From Stutzerimonas stutzeri (GTDB lineage Bacteria > Pseudomonadota > Gammaproteobacteria > Pseudomonadales > Pseudomonadaceae): a DNA stretch of 64,000 bases. The position numbers were made by a program, and so were the translations under genes. Position 1 is the first letter of the stretch, and each line of letters starts with the position of its first letter. The stretch spans positions 39,517 through 103,516 of the forward strand of contig NZ_JXXD01000027.1 in assembly GCF_000935215.1 (NCBI RefSeq). The letters are read 5' to 3'. Under the pieces are notes generated by a model. It was not told where the DNA came from and did no database searches. It was given only the letters and a program-made list of their open reading frames with translations. Shown one piece after another: positions 46,268 through 55,283 of this stretch.

Positions 46268-47662
46268 CTAGTCGTTTTCATCGGGCGAGCTTCCGCCAGC
46301 ATCGGTAAAACTCAGCCCGTGCTTGCGCAGCTTGTCGTGCAGCGTCTTGCGCGGCAGGCCCAGCGCTTCGGCGACGCTGCGCAGCGAGCCATGCGGGCGA
46401 TTCAGCTCATCGGCGATCAGTGCGCGCTCGAAGGCCTCGACCTGCTCGCTCAGATTGCCACCTCCGGCTATCCCGGCAGCCGGTTCGCCGGCCGACTGGT
46501 CGAGCCCCAGGCCAAGGCCCAGGGCGAAGCGCTCGGCGGTGTTCTGCAGCTCGCGCACGTTGCCCGGCCAGGCGTGACGTAGCAGTGCAGCGCGTTGTTC
46601 CGGCTGCAGCTCGCGGATCGGCAGGCCATGACGCTGGGCGGCGGCTTCGGCGAAATGCTGGAACAACAGCAGGATGTCCTCGTTGCGCTCGCGCAGCGAC
46701 GGAATTCGCAGCGGCGCGACGTTGAGCCGGTAATACAGGTCGGCACGGAACCGGCCCTGATCCGCGGCCACCCGCAGGTCCTCCTTGGTCGCGGCGATGA
46801 CCCGGATATCCAGGGCGATCGACTGGTTGCCGCCGAGCCGTTCGACCACCCGCTCCTGCAGCAGGCGCAGCAGCTTGACCTGCACATCCAGGCTCATGCT
46901 CTCGATCTCGTCGAGGAACAGCGTGCCGCCGTTGGCGAATTCGAACTTGCCGATGCGCCGCTTCTGCGCGCCGGTGAAGGCGCCCGGCTCGTGGCCGAAC
47001 AGTTCGCTTTCGACCACCGATTCGGCGAGCGCCCCGGCGTTGATCGCGACGAAGGGGCCGTTGCGCCGGCTGGACAGGTCGTGCAGCGCCCGGGCGACCA
47101 CCTCCTTGCCGGCGCCCGTTTCGCCGAGAATCAGCACATCCGCCTGGGTCCCGGCCAGCGCGCCGATCTGTTCGCGCAGACGCAGCATCGCCTGGGATTG
47201 TCCGAGCAGGCGCGCCGACAGCTGCTGCCGGTCGGCCAGGGCCAGGCGCAGGGAGCGGTTGTCCAGTACCAGTTGGCGTAGCGCCAGGGCACGACGCACG
47301 CTGTCCAGCAGCGCTTCGCTGGGGAAGGGCTTTTCCAGGAAATCGTAAGCGCCGGCGCGCATCGCCTGCACCGCCAGCTGAATATCACCGTGCCCGGTGA
47401 TGAGAATCACCGGCATCTCGCTGTCGCGCGTGCGCAGCTGTTGCAGCAGCTCGAGGCCATCGATGCCGGGCATGCGAATGTCGCTGACCACCACGCCTGG
47501 CCAGTCCGCTGGCAGCCGCGCGGCCAGGTCGCGGGCATCGCCCAGGCTGACGACCTTGAGACCGGCCAGGTCGAGGGTCTGGCTCAATGCCTGACGCAGG
47601 TGCGGATCGTCGTCGATCAGCAGCACCTGCGCCTGGGCGCTGATCGGCTGGTCACTGCTCAT
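46268..47662 (-). CDS. dctD: Sigma-54-dependent C4-dicarboxylate response regulator
   Basis: 464 residues from the ATG at 47662. Receiver domain (about 10-125; LLIDDDPHL, VVVSDIRMPG, FLEKPFPSE), AAA+ domain (about 150-375) with Walker A GETGAGKE, the sigma-54-contacting GAFTGA and Walker B GGTLFLDEIES, then a Fis-type helix-turn-helix at the end (SLRSVAEALGLPRKTLHDKL). It activates RpoN-dependent transcription of dctPQM when phosphorylated by DctB. Overlaps the dctB stop by 4 bases. The promoter it should control is visible at 46055-46070. Confidence 0.94.
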   Translation of the reverse strand: MSSDQPISAQAQVLLIDDDPHLRQALSQTLDLAGLKVVSLGDARDLAARLPADWPGVVVSDIRMPGIDGLELLQQLRTRDSEMPVILITGHGDIQLAVQAMRAGAYDFLEKPFPSEALLDSVRRALALRQLVLDNRSLRLALADRQQLSARLLGQSQAMLRLREQIGALAGTQADVLILGETGAGKEVVARALHDLSSRRNGPFVAINAGALAESVVESELFGHEPGAFTGAQKRRIGKFEFANGGTLFLDEIESMSLDVQVKLLRLLQERVVERLGGNQSIALDIRVIAATKEDLRVAADQGRFRADLYYRLNVAPLRIPSLRERNEDILLLFQHFAEAAAQRHGLPIRELQPEQRAALLRHAWPGNVRELQNTAERFALGLGLGLDQSAGEPAAGIAGGGNLSEQVEAFERALIADELNRPHGSLRSVAEALGLPRKTLHDKLRKHGLSFTDAGGSSPDEND

Positions 47663-49467
47663 TGAAAATGGTCCTCGGTGGGGAAGGCGACGCCGGGCTC
47701 GGCGCAACGCAGAAACAGGCCGAGCTGCGCACCACCCTCGGGATGGTTGCTCATGCGCAGCTCGCCGCCCAGGGCGCGGGTGAGGGTATCGCAGATTGCC
47801 AGGCCGAGGCCCAGCCCCTGCGCGCTGGTCTTGGTGGTGAAGAACGGCTCGCGGGCACGCTGCAACGCTTCCTCGCTGAAGCCGGGGCCGTTGTCGCGCA
47901 GGCTGAGCAACACGCCGTCACCCTGCAGTTCGGCGCGCAGCCAGATGCGCCGCGGTTGCGGCCGCTCGGCCAGCGCATCGAGGGCGTTGGCCAGCAGGTT
48001 GGCGAGGATCTGCCGCAGCCGCGTCTCGCCGGCCTGCACCCACAGGGTGGCCTCCGGCAGGTCGCGGATCAGCTCCACGCCCATGGCCTGGCGGCGCTTG
48101 GCGAGCAGGGCCAGGGCGTCGTCCAGCGCCGGCTGCAGCGCGACCCGCTCCGGCGCGTGCTGGTCGCGACGGGCGAAGGCGCGCAGGTGGGCGATGATCG
48201 ACGCCATGCGCGCGGTCAGTTCGCTGATCAGCCGCAGGTTGTCGCGGGCTTCGGCGTTGCGCTGCTGATCGAGCAGCACCCCGGCGTTGTCGGCGTAGCT
48301 GCGGATCGCCGCCAGCGGCTGATTGAGTTCGTGGCTGATGCTTGCCGACATGGTGCCCAGCGCCGACAGCTTGCCGGCCTGCAGCAGCTCGTCCTGGGCG
48401 CGCACCAGTTCCTGCTGCGCCTGCTCGCGCTCCAGTACCTCGACCTTGAGTCGGCTGTTCAGCGCTTCCAGGTCGCGCGTGCGTTCCAACACGCGCTGTT
48501 CGAGCTGCTGGCGCGCCTGGGTGTCCAGCGCCAGACGTTCGATGAAGTGCCGGCGGCGCTGCATCAGCAGGCCGATCCAGAGCAGCAGGGCGAGCAGTGT
48601 GGCAGCGCCGATGGCGACCACGGTGCGCACTGGTCGCTCGATCAGGTTGATCGGCGCGAGGATGCGCACCGTCCAGCCGGTCTCCTTGAGCTCACGGCTC
48701 TGGATCAACCAGGCATCGATGTCCAGCGTCAGGTCCTGCGGATAGAGGGTTGGATAGGGCTGATCGAAGGCGATCTGTTCGCGCTCGTCGACGCCCAGCC
48801 CTCGGGTCGCGCGGAAACGCCACTCCGGGCGCGAGGTGAGAATCACCACGCCGAAGTTGTCGGTCACCAGCAGTTGCTCGGGCGTGTTGCCCCAGAGGGT
48901 CTCGGTGTGGTCCAGGTCGACCTTGACCACCAGCACGCCGAGCACTTCGCTGCCGTCGCGCACCGCCGCGCCGAAGTAGTAGCCGCGCTTGCCGGAGGTG
49001 GTGCCGAGGCCGAAGAAGCGGCCGAGGCGGCCTTCGACGGCCTGGCGGAAATACGGGCGGAAGGCGAAGTTGCGGTCGACGAAGCTGTCCTCCTCGTTCC
49101 AGTTGGAGGCGGCGAGGGTGGTGCCGTCCAGGCTCATCAGGTAGATCACGTCGGCGCCGGTCTGCAGCTGCAGGTGCTTGAGCTGCCGGTTGGCCTGGTC
49201 CTTCAGCCGCGGGTCGTCGGGTTCGCGCAGCGGCGCGCGCAACTCCGGCAGGGCGCCGAGGATGCCCGGCAGCACTTCGTAGCGCCGCAGCGTGCCGAGC
49301 AGGTTGGCGACATAGAGGTCCAGCGTCTGCCGGTTCTGTTCGGTCAACTCGTTGCGGTAGTAGCGCTCGGCGAGTTGCTGCAACGGCCAGAGCAGGGGCG
49401 CCAGCAGCAGCGCGAGCAGGGCGAGGTTGCGCCAGCGAGGGCGGTTGGGTATGAGCGGTGCGGTCAT
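47659..49467 (-). CDS. dctB: C4-dicarboxylate sensor histidine kinase
   Basis: 602 residues from the ATG at 49467. Membrane segment at about 14-33, a periplasmic double-Cache-type sensor (about 40-280; GADVIYLMSLDGTTLAASNW, FGLGTTSGKRGYYFG) and a second membrane segment near 292-312. A coiled-coil follows (TRDLEALNSRLKVEVLEREQ), then the H box ASISHELNQPLAAI and HATPase_c (LRDNGPGFSEEAL, GLGLGLAI). Senses external dicarboxylates and phosphorylates DctD. Lies 113 bases downstream of rfbD. Confidence 0.93.
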   Translation of the reverse strand: MTAPLIPNRPRWRNLALLALLLAPLLWPLQQLAERYYRNELTEQNRQTLDLYVANLLGTLRRYEVLPGILGALPELRAPLREPDDPRLKDQANRQLKHLQLQTGADVIYLMSLDGTTLAASNWNEEDSFVDRNFAFRPYFRQAVEGRLGRFFGLGTTSGKRGYYFGAAVRDGSEVLGVLVVKVDLDHTETLWGNTPEQLLVTDNFGVVILTSRPEWRFRATRGLGVDEREQIAFDQPYPTLYPQDLTLDIDAWLIQSRELKETGWTVRILAPINLIERPVRTVVAIGAATLLALLLWIGLLMQRRRHFIERLALDTQARQQLEQRVLERTRDLEALNSRLKVEVLEREQAQQELVRAQDELLQAGKLSALGTMSASISHELNQPLAAIRSYADNAGVLLDQQRNAEARDNLRLISELTARMASIIAHLRAFARRDQHAPERVALQPALDDALALLAKRRQAMGVELIRDLPEATLWVQAGETRLRQILANLLANALDALAERPQPRRIWLRAELQGDGVLLSLRDNGPGFSEEALQRAREPFFTTKTSAQGLGLGLAICDTLTRALGGELRMSNHPEGGAQLGLFLRCAEPGVAFPTEDHFQ

Positions 49468-49580
49468 GCGTGGGCGCCTGTGGGTCGGGCGCATTATGCA
49501 CGCGGATCGCTTCGCGGTTCATCGCCGGCATGCGAGGAACGCGGGTGGCTCGACGTGTGGGGTATCGGCCTGCGTCGGGA

Positions 49581-50504
49581 TCAGCGTCCGATCGACGCCG
49601 CCTGTGCCATCTGCGTGGCCGCTGCGATGGATTGCGGCTGCGAACGGGCCAGGCATTCGTGCAGCGCGGCTTCCCAGTCCCCCAGACGGATGTCCCAGTC
49701 CTGCTGCAGGCGGGCGCAGTTCAGCCGCGAATTCAGCGGGCGCGCGGCGGCGGTGGGGTAGTCCCTGGAGGGGATCGGATCGATGCGCGCCTTCAGCCGG
49801 CCCTGCTGGCGCAGGTGTTCGGCGATGCTGCAGGCGAAGCCGTACCAGGACGTCTCGCCGGTCGCGGTGAGGTGATAGAGGCCGCCGGGGCCGCCTTCGC
49901 CGGCCTGGCGCTTGCGCACCATCTCGGCGGTCGCCCGGGCGATGCGGGTCGCCGAGGTCGGCGCGCCGATCTCGTCGCTGACCACCGACAGCGCGTCGCG
50001 CTCCTGCAACAGGCGCTGCATGGTCAGCAGGAAGTTCTTGCCGTGCGGGGAGTAGACCCAGCTGGTGCGCAGGATCAGGTAGTCGCCGTCGACCGCCTGG
50101 ATCGCCTGTTCGCCGGCCAGCTTGCTGGCGCCGTAGACGTTCAGCGGGCGCGGCGTGTCCCGCTCGGCATAGGGTTCGGGCTTGCTGCCATCGAACACGT
50201 AGTCGGTGGAATAGTGGATCAGCGGTATGCCGAGCCGGGCGGCTTCCTCGGCGAGCACGCCGGGGCCGCGGGCGTTCACCGCATAGGCCTGCTCGCGGTG
50301 GCTCTCGGCCGGATCGACCGCGGTGTAGGCGGCCGCGTTGATGATCAGGTCCGGGCGCAGCAGGCGTACCTGCTGGCGAATCTGCTCGGGGTCGGCCAGG
50401 TCCATGGCGTTGTGCCCGAGGGCGAGGGGGTTGCCGACACCGGCAAGTTCGAGCTGCAGTTCTCGGGCGAGCTGGCCTTTACTGCCGGTGATCAGGATCT
50501 TCAT
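49581..50504 (-). CDS. rfbD: dTDP-4-dehydrorhamnose reductase
   Basis: 307 residues from the ATG at 50504; the longer open frame upstream is a shadow of rfbC. Extended short-chain reductase: N-terminal GxxGQL (ITGSKGQLAREL), catalytic YSTDYVFDG and Tyr/Lys in NVYGASKLAGE. Last step of dTDP-L-rhamnose synthesis, using NAD(P)H. The C-terminal ~20 residues (QPQSIAAATQMAQAASIGR) look like a non-conserved tail. Its start overlaps rfbC by 4 bases. Confidence 0.94.
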   Translation of the reverse strand: MKILITGSKGQLARELQLELAGVGNPLALGHNAMDLADPEQIRQQVRLLRPDLIINAAAYTAVDPAESHREQAYAVNARGPGVLAEEAARLGIPLIHYSTDYVFDGSKPEPYAERDTPRPLNVYGASKLAGEQAIQAVDGDYLILRTSWVYSPHGKNFLLTMQRLLQERDALSVVSDEIGAPTSATRIARATAEMVRKRQAGEGGPGGLYHLTATGETSWYGFACSIAEHLRQQGRLKARIDPIPSRDYPTAAARPLNSRLNCARLQQDWDIRLGDWEAALHECLARSQPQSIAAATQMAQAASIGR

Positions 50505-51046
50505 GGAAACAGCTCCGCGTCGCTGAGGCGCTTGCCGGCCTGGTCCTTGGCGGACAGCTGCGGTGGTTCGTCGATCGGCCATTCGATGGCCAGTTGCGGA
50601 TCGTTCCACAGCAGGCTGCGCTCGTGCTCCGGCGCATAGTAGTCGGTGGTCTTGTAGAGGAATTCGGCGCTCTCGCTGAGCACCACGAAGCCGTGCGCGA
50701 AGCCTTCGGGAATCCACAGCTGGCGCTGGTTCTGCGCGCTCAGGCGGGTGCCGACCCAGCGGCCGAAGCTCGGCGAGCTCCTGCGCAGGTCGACGGCGAC
50801 GTCGAACACCTCGCCCGCCACCACCCGCACCAGTTTCCCCTGCGGCTGCTGGATCTGGTAATGCAGGCCGCGCAGCACGCCGCGCTGGGACTTGGAGTGG
50901 TTGTCCTGGACGAACTGCCGCTCGAGGCCCGTCGCGGCCTTGAAGGCGGCGGCGTTGAAGCTCTCGTAGAAGAAGCCGCGTTCGTCGCCGAAGACCCTGG
51001 GCTCGATGATCAGTACGTCGGGAATGCCGCTCTCGATCACGTTCAT
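50501..51046 (-). CDS. rfbC: dTDP-4-dehydrorhamnose 3,5-epimerase
   Basis: 181 residues, RmlC cupin: [20 protein letters not shown], the catalytic His in [25 protein letters not shown] and the later active-site Tyr region [12 protein letters not shown]. Normal length. Overlaps rfbA and rfbD by 4 bases each. Confidence 0.95.
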   Translation of the reverse strand: MNVIESGIPDVLIIEPRVFGDERGFFYESFNAAAFKAATGLERQFVQDNHSKSQRGVLRGLHYQIQQPQGKLVRVVAGEVFDVAVDLRRSSPSFGRWVGTRLSAQNQRQLWIPEGFAHGFVVLSESAEFLYKTTDYYAPEHERSLLWNDPQLAIEWPIDEPPQLSAKDQAGKRLSDAELFP

Positions 51047-51915
51047 GCGTCTTCACCCGCCAGCTTGAACAGGTACTGGCCGTAGCCGGTCTTGCCCAGC
51101 GCGTCGGCGCGGCGCAGCAGCTGCTCGCGGTCGATCCACTGGTTCTGGTAGGCGATTTCCTCCAGGCAGGCGACCTTCAGGCCCTGGCGGTGCTCGATGG
51201 TCTGCACGTACTGCGAGGCTTCCAGCAGGCTGTCGTGGGTGCCGGTGTCGAGCCAGGCGAAGCCGCGGCCGAAGCGCTCGACGTTGAGGTCGCCGCGCTG
51301 CAGGTAGGCCATGTTGACGTCGGTGATCTCCAGCTCGCCGCGCGGCGAGGGCTTGATCGACTTGGCGATCTCGATCACGTCGTTGTCGTAGAAGTACAGG
51401 CCGGTGACCGCGTAGCTGGACTTGGGCTTCTTCGGTTTTTCCTCGATGGACAGCGCCTTGCCGCTCTCGTCGAAGTCGATCACGCCGAAGCGCTCCGGGT
51501 CCTTGACCCAGTAGCCGAACACGGTGGCGCCCTTTTCCTGGGTGGCGGCGCGCTGCAGCTTCTCGGTGAAGTGCTGGCCGTGGAAGATGTTGTCGCCAAG
51601 GATCAGGCACACCGAATCGTCGCCGATGAACGTTTCGCCGATCAGGAAGGCCTGGGCCAGGCCGTCCGGCGAGGGCTGCTCGGCGTAGCTGAAGCGGACC
51701 CCGAACTGGCTGCCGTCGCCCAGCAGGTTCTTGTACTGAGGCAGGTCCTGCGGGGTGGAAATCAGCAGGATGTCGCGGATGCCAGCGAGCATCAGCACCG
51801 AAATCGGGTAGTAGGCCATCGGCTTGTCGTAGATCGGCAAGAGCTGCTTGGATACGCCAAGGGTGATGGGGTGCAGACGGGTGCCGGAGCCTCCGGCGAG
51901 GATGATTCCTTTCAT
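51043..51915 (-). CDS. rfbA: Glucose-1-phosphate thymidylyltransferase
   Basis: 290 residues from the ATG at 51915. Nucleotidyltransferase signature at the very start, [20 protein letters not shown], then [31 protein letters not shown] and [15 protein letters not shown]. Makes dTDP-glucose from dTTP and glucose-1-phosphate. Overlaps rfbB and rfbC by 4 bases each. Confidence 0.95.
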   Translation of the reverse strand: MKGIILAGGSGTRLHPITLGVSKQLLPIYDKPMAYYPISVLMLAGIRDILLISTPQDLPQYKNLLGDGSQFGVRFSYAEQPSPDGLAQAFLIGETFIGDDSVCLILGDNIFHGQHFTEKLQRAATQEKGATVFGYWVKDPERFGVIDFDESGKALSIEEKPKKPKSSYAVTGLYFYDNDVIEIAKSIKPSPRGELEITDVNMAYLQRGDLNVERFGRGFAWLDTGTHDSLLEASQYVQTIEHRQGLKVACLEEIAYQNQWIDREQLLRRADALGKTGYGQYLFKLAGEDA

Positions 51916-52982
51916 GCGTTCTCCAGGGCGCCAAGGCGCTCGCGTTGATAGCTGCCGTCCTGAACACGACGGCACCATTCGAGGTTTTCCAGGTACCACT
52001 GCACGGTCTTGCGCAGGCCGGTCTGGAAGGTTTCCTGCGGCACCCAGCCGAGCTCGCGCTCGATCTTGCTGGCGTCGATGGCGTAGCGCAGGTCGTGGCC
52101 CGGGCGATCCTTGACGAAGGTGATCAGGTCTTCATAACGGGCCAGGCCGGCGGGCTTGTTCGGCGCCAGCTCTTCCAGCAGTGCGCAGATACCGCGTACC
52201 ACCTCGATGTTCTTCTGCTCGTTGTGGCCGCCGATGTTGTAGGTCTCGCCGACCACGCCTTCGCTGACCACCTTGAACAGCGCGCGGGTGTGGTCTTCGA
52301 CGAACAGCCAGTCGCGGATCTGCGAGCCATCGCCGTAGACCGGCAGCGGCTTGCCATCGAGGGCATTGAGGATCACCAGCGGGATCAGCTTCTCGGGGAA
52401 GTGATACGGGCCATAGTTGTTCGAGCAGTTGGTGATCAGCACCGGCAGCCCGTAGGTACGCTGCCAGGCGCGCACCAGGTGATCCGACGAGGCCTTGCTG
52501 GCCGAGTAGGGCGAGCTGGGCGCGTAGGGTGTGGTCTCGGTGAACAGGTCGTCGACGCCATGCAGGTCGCCGTAGACCTCGTCGGTGGAAATGTGGTGGA
52601 AGCGGAAGGCCTCGCGCCGCTCGACCGGCAGGCTCTGCCAGTAGGCGCGGGTGGCCTCGAGCAGTTGATAGGTGCCGACGATGTTGGTCTGGATGAATTC
52701 GGCCGGGCCGTCGATGGAGCGGTCGACGTGGGACTCGGCGGCCAGATGCATGATGGCGTCCGGCTGGAACTCCAGCAGCGCCTCGCTGACCCGCTCACGA
52801 TCGGCGATGTCGGCCTGGAGGAACTGATAGCGCGGGTTGTCTTCCACGGCTGCCAGCGACTCCAGGTTGCCGGCATAGGTCAGCTTGTCCAGGTTGAGCA
52901 CGCTGTGCTCGGTATCGAGAATGAGATGGCGGATCACTGCGGAGCCGATGAATCCGGCCCCGCCGGTAACGAGAATGCGCAT
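51912..52982 (-). CDS. rfbB: dTDP-glucose 4,6-dehydratase
   Basis: 356 residues, extended SDR: NAD-binding [40 protein letters not shown], and the catalytic [12 protein letters not shown]. First gene of an rfbBACD operon that makes dTDP-L-rhamnose for lipopolysaccharide or exopolysaccharide. PAO1 uses the order rmlBDAC, so this order differs. GGAAG lies upstream of the ATG. No glycosyltransferase gene is adjacent. Confidence 0.95.
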   Translation of the reverse strand: MRILVTGGAGFIGSAVIRHLILDTEHSVLNLDKLTYAGNLESLAAVEDNPRYQFLQADIADRERVSEALLEFQPDAIMHLAAESHVDRSIDGPAEFIQTNIVGTYQLLEATRAYWQSLPVERREAFRFHHISTDEVYGDLHGVDDLFTETTPYAPSSPYSASKASSDHLVRAWQRTYGLPVLITNCSNNYGPYHFPEKLIPLVILNALDGKPLPVYGDGSQIRDWLFVEDHTRALFKVVSEGVVGETYNIGGHNEQKNIEVVRGICALLEELAPNKPAGLARYEDLITFVKDRPGHDLRYAIDASKIERELGWVPQETFQTGLRKTVQWYLENLEWCRRVQDGSYQRERLGALENA

Positions 52983-53204
52983 AATGATTGGGCTTCCTTG
53001 GCGCGCTGTTGAGCGTCAGGCTCTTAGCATGTCGGCACGATAGACCGGCCGTCGATACAAAAATTCCCGAGCGGTGACGGTAGCGGATGGCGATTACGGT
53101 GCGGCACGGCTTGATGGTTAATCGCGGTACCGGGCGACCCCGCGTTACAGAGCAATCGCTCGATGGCCTCGAATGTTCCGAGATGCTCGCAAAGGAGATT
53201 GGTC

Positions 53205-54158
53205 TTGTCGCAGCTTCCGCCAGCAGGTGCTGATCACGATACGCACGCGGTGCCAGCGTCCGGCGAGCAGAGTCATGGCGTCGCCAGCATCCTCGATCGC
53301 CTCGATGCGCTGGTTTACGTCTCCGACATGCAGACCTACGAATTGCTCTACCTGAACGAGTACGGCCGCAACGTCTGGGGCGACTACCAGGGTAAAACCT
53401 GCTGGCAGGTATTGCAGGCCGACCAGGACGGGCCATGCCGCTTCTGCAGCAATGGAAGGCTGCTCGATACCCAGGGGCGGCCGGCCGGCGTGCATGTCTG
53501 GGAATTTCAGAATACCGCCAACGGTCATTGGTACCAATGTCGGGACCAGGCGATACCCTGGCCGGACGGGCGTATCGTGCGGCTGGAGATCGCCACCGAC
53601 ATTACCGCGCGCAAGCGCATCGAACAGGAACTGCACCTGGCCGTGACACGCGCTGAGGCACTGGCGCGAACCGACGAGCTGACCGGGTTGAACAATCGTC
53701 GGGCATTCTTCGAACTGGGCGAACGGCTCTTCCCGCACAACCGTCGGGCGCGGCCGATGGCAGTCATCATGTTCGATATCGATCACTTCAAGCAGGTCAA
53801 CGATACCTATGGGCATGCGATAGGCGATCAATTGCTGCGCTCGGTAGGGGAGGCGCTGCGTCCGTTGGTGCGCCCGAATGATGTGCTCGGGCGTCTGGGC
53901 GGTGAGGAGTTCGCAGTGATTCTCGCCGATACGACGTTGGAACAGGCGGTGGCCACTGCCGAGCGGCTACGCACGGTAATCGAGGCGGTACAGGTGGCGG
54001 AGGGTGATCGAACAATACGCTGTACCGCGAGCTTCGGTGTCGCTGCATGCAATTGCGCCACCTGCAACCTCGACGCTGTGCTCAGCGAGGCCGACGACGC
54101 CCTGTTCCGGGCCAAGCACAGGGGACGTAATCGCGTTGTGGCAGGTAGATCGGCCTAG
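53205..54158 (+). CDS. PAS-GGDEF diguanylate cyclase with cysteine-rich PAS
   Basis: 317 residues from a TTG at 53205 (AAAGGAG seven bases upstream); an ATG at 53163 is in frame but has no ribosome site. The PAS domain (about 28-135) has three cysteines in GKTCWQVLQADQDGPC then RFCSN, a pattern known in PAS sensors that may bind metal or respond to redox. The GGDEF domain follows: FDIDHFKQVNDTYGH, RLGGEEFAVIL, with RxxD (RPND) five residues before. Near the end it has an unusual CNCATC cluster. Its TAG overlaps the TAG of the convergent yhhJ-like gene in CTAG. Confidence 0.86.
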   Translation: MSQLPPAGADHDTHAVPASGEQSHGVASILDRLDALVYVSDMQTYELLYLNEYGRNVWGDYQGKTCWQVLQADQDGPCRFCSNGRLLDTQGRPAGVHVWEFQNTANGHWYQCRDQAIPWPDGRIVRLEIATDITARKRIEQELHLAVTRAEALARTDELTGLNNRRAFFELGERLFPHNRRARPMAVIMFDIDHFKQVNDTYGHAIGDQLLRSVGEALRPLVRPNDVLGRLGGEEFAVILADTTLEQAVATAERLRTVIEAVQVAEGDRTIRCTASFGVAACNCATCNLDAVLSEADDALFRAKHRGRNRVVAGRSA

Positions 54159-55282
54159 CGCAACGACACCCGCAAGCGAGACAGTGCGCCAAGAAAGAAC
54201 ACCACGCCGATCACCACCAGCGCCAGTAGCTGCGGCCAGACGATCGCCGCGCCGGCATTGCGGAACAGGATCGCCTGGGCCAGCTCGACGAAATGCGTGG
54301 TGGGTGCCACCAGCATGATGTTCTGCACCAGCTCCGGCATGCTCTCGCGCGGCGTCACCCCGCCGGAGAGGATTTGCAGCGGGATCAGCGTGAGGATCAC
54401 CAGCAGGCCCAGTTGCGGCATGGAGCGCGCCACCGTGCCGAAGAAGATGCCCATCGAGGTGGCGGCGAACAGGTGCAGCGCCGCGCCGCCGGCGAACAGC
54501 CACAGCGAGCCCTGGATCGGAATATCCAGCCAGCCTTCCACCACGAAGCGCAGGGCGAACGCGGCTGCGGCCAGCACCACCAGGCCCATCGCCCAGACCT
54601 TGCCGACCATGATTTCGAATGGCGTCACCGGCATCACCAGCAGGTGCTCGATGGTGCCGTGTTCGCGCTCGCGGATCAGCGCCGCGCCGGTGAGGATGAT
54701 CGCCAGCATGGTGATCTGGTTGATCACCTCGTTCACCGCGCCGAACCAGGCGCGGCTCAGGTTGGGGTTGAACGCGGTGCGCACCACCGCTTCGACCGGC
54801 AGTGCGTCGTTGCTGCGGTAGCGACGGACGAACTCGGCGGTTTCGCTGGCGATGATCTGCTGGATATGCCCGGCGCCGGTGAAGGCCTGGCTGACCTGGG
54901 TGGCATCGACGTTGAGCTGGATGGTCGGCTGGCGGCCGGCGAGCAGGTCCTGCTGGAAGCGCGGCGGAATGTTCAGGGTGAAGGTGTAGAGGCCATCGTC
55001 CATGCCGCTGTCCATTTCCTGCAGGCTGATCGCTTTCGGCTCGATGAAATAGGGCAGTTGAAAGGCGTTGATGATGCGCAGCGAGGCTTGCGAGCGATCC
55101 TCGTCGACCACCGCGATGCTCGCCCGGTGCGGTGCCTCAGGCACAGCGGTGGCACCTTCGTAGATGGCCAGGGTGAACGAATAGATGATCAGCACCAGCA
55201 TCGCCGGGTCGCGGTAGAGGCTGCGCAGCTCCTTGAGGCCGAGCTGGAAGATGTTGCCGAGCTTGCGTCGCAGGCCGCCCAT
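54155..55282 (-). CDS. yhhJ: ABC-2 type exporter permease (YhhJ-like)
   Basis: 375 residues. One N-terminal membrane segment (LVLIIYSFTLAIYEG), a large periplasmic domain (about 50-170), then five segments near the C-terminus (TMLAIILTGAALIRERE, MPVTPFEIMVGKVWAMGL). Member of the DrrB/YhhJ family. Forms a drug- or toxin-type exporter with the RbbA-like and HlyD-like proteins encoded upstream; one base separates it from the rbbA stop. Confidence 0.86.
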   Translation of the reverse strand: MGGLRRKLGNIFQLGLKELRSLYRDPAMLVLIIYSFTLAIYEGATAVPEAPHRASIAVVDEDRSQASLRIINAFQLPYFIEPKAISLQEMDSGMDDGLYTFTLNIPPRFQQDLLAGRQPTIQLNVDATQVSQAFTGAGHIQQIIASETAEFVRRYRSNDALPVEAVVRTAFNPNLSRAWFGAVNEVINQITMLAIILTGAALIREREHGTIEHLLVMPVTPFEIMVGKVWAMGLVVLAAAAFALRFVVEGWLDIPIQGSLWLFAGGAALHLFAATSMGIFFGTVARSMPQLGLLVILTLIPLQILSGGVTPRESMPELVQNIMLVAPTTHFVELAQAILFRNAGAAIVWPQLLALVVIGVVFFLGALSRLRVSLR

Positions 55283-55283
55283 G

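Noticed and set aside
47662..49761. About 700-codon plus-strand open frame over dctB
   Set aside because: Antisense shadow; dctB on the minus strand has every kinase motif.
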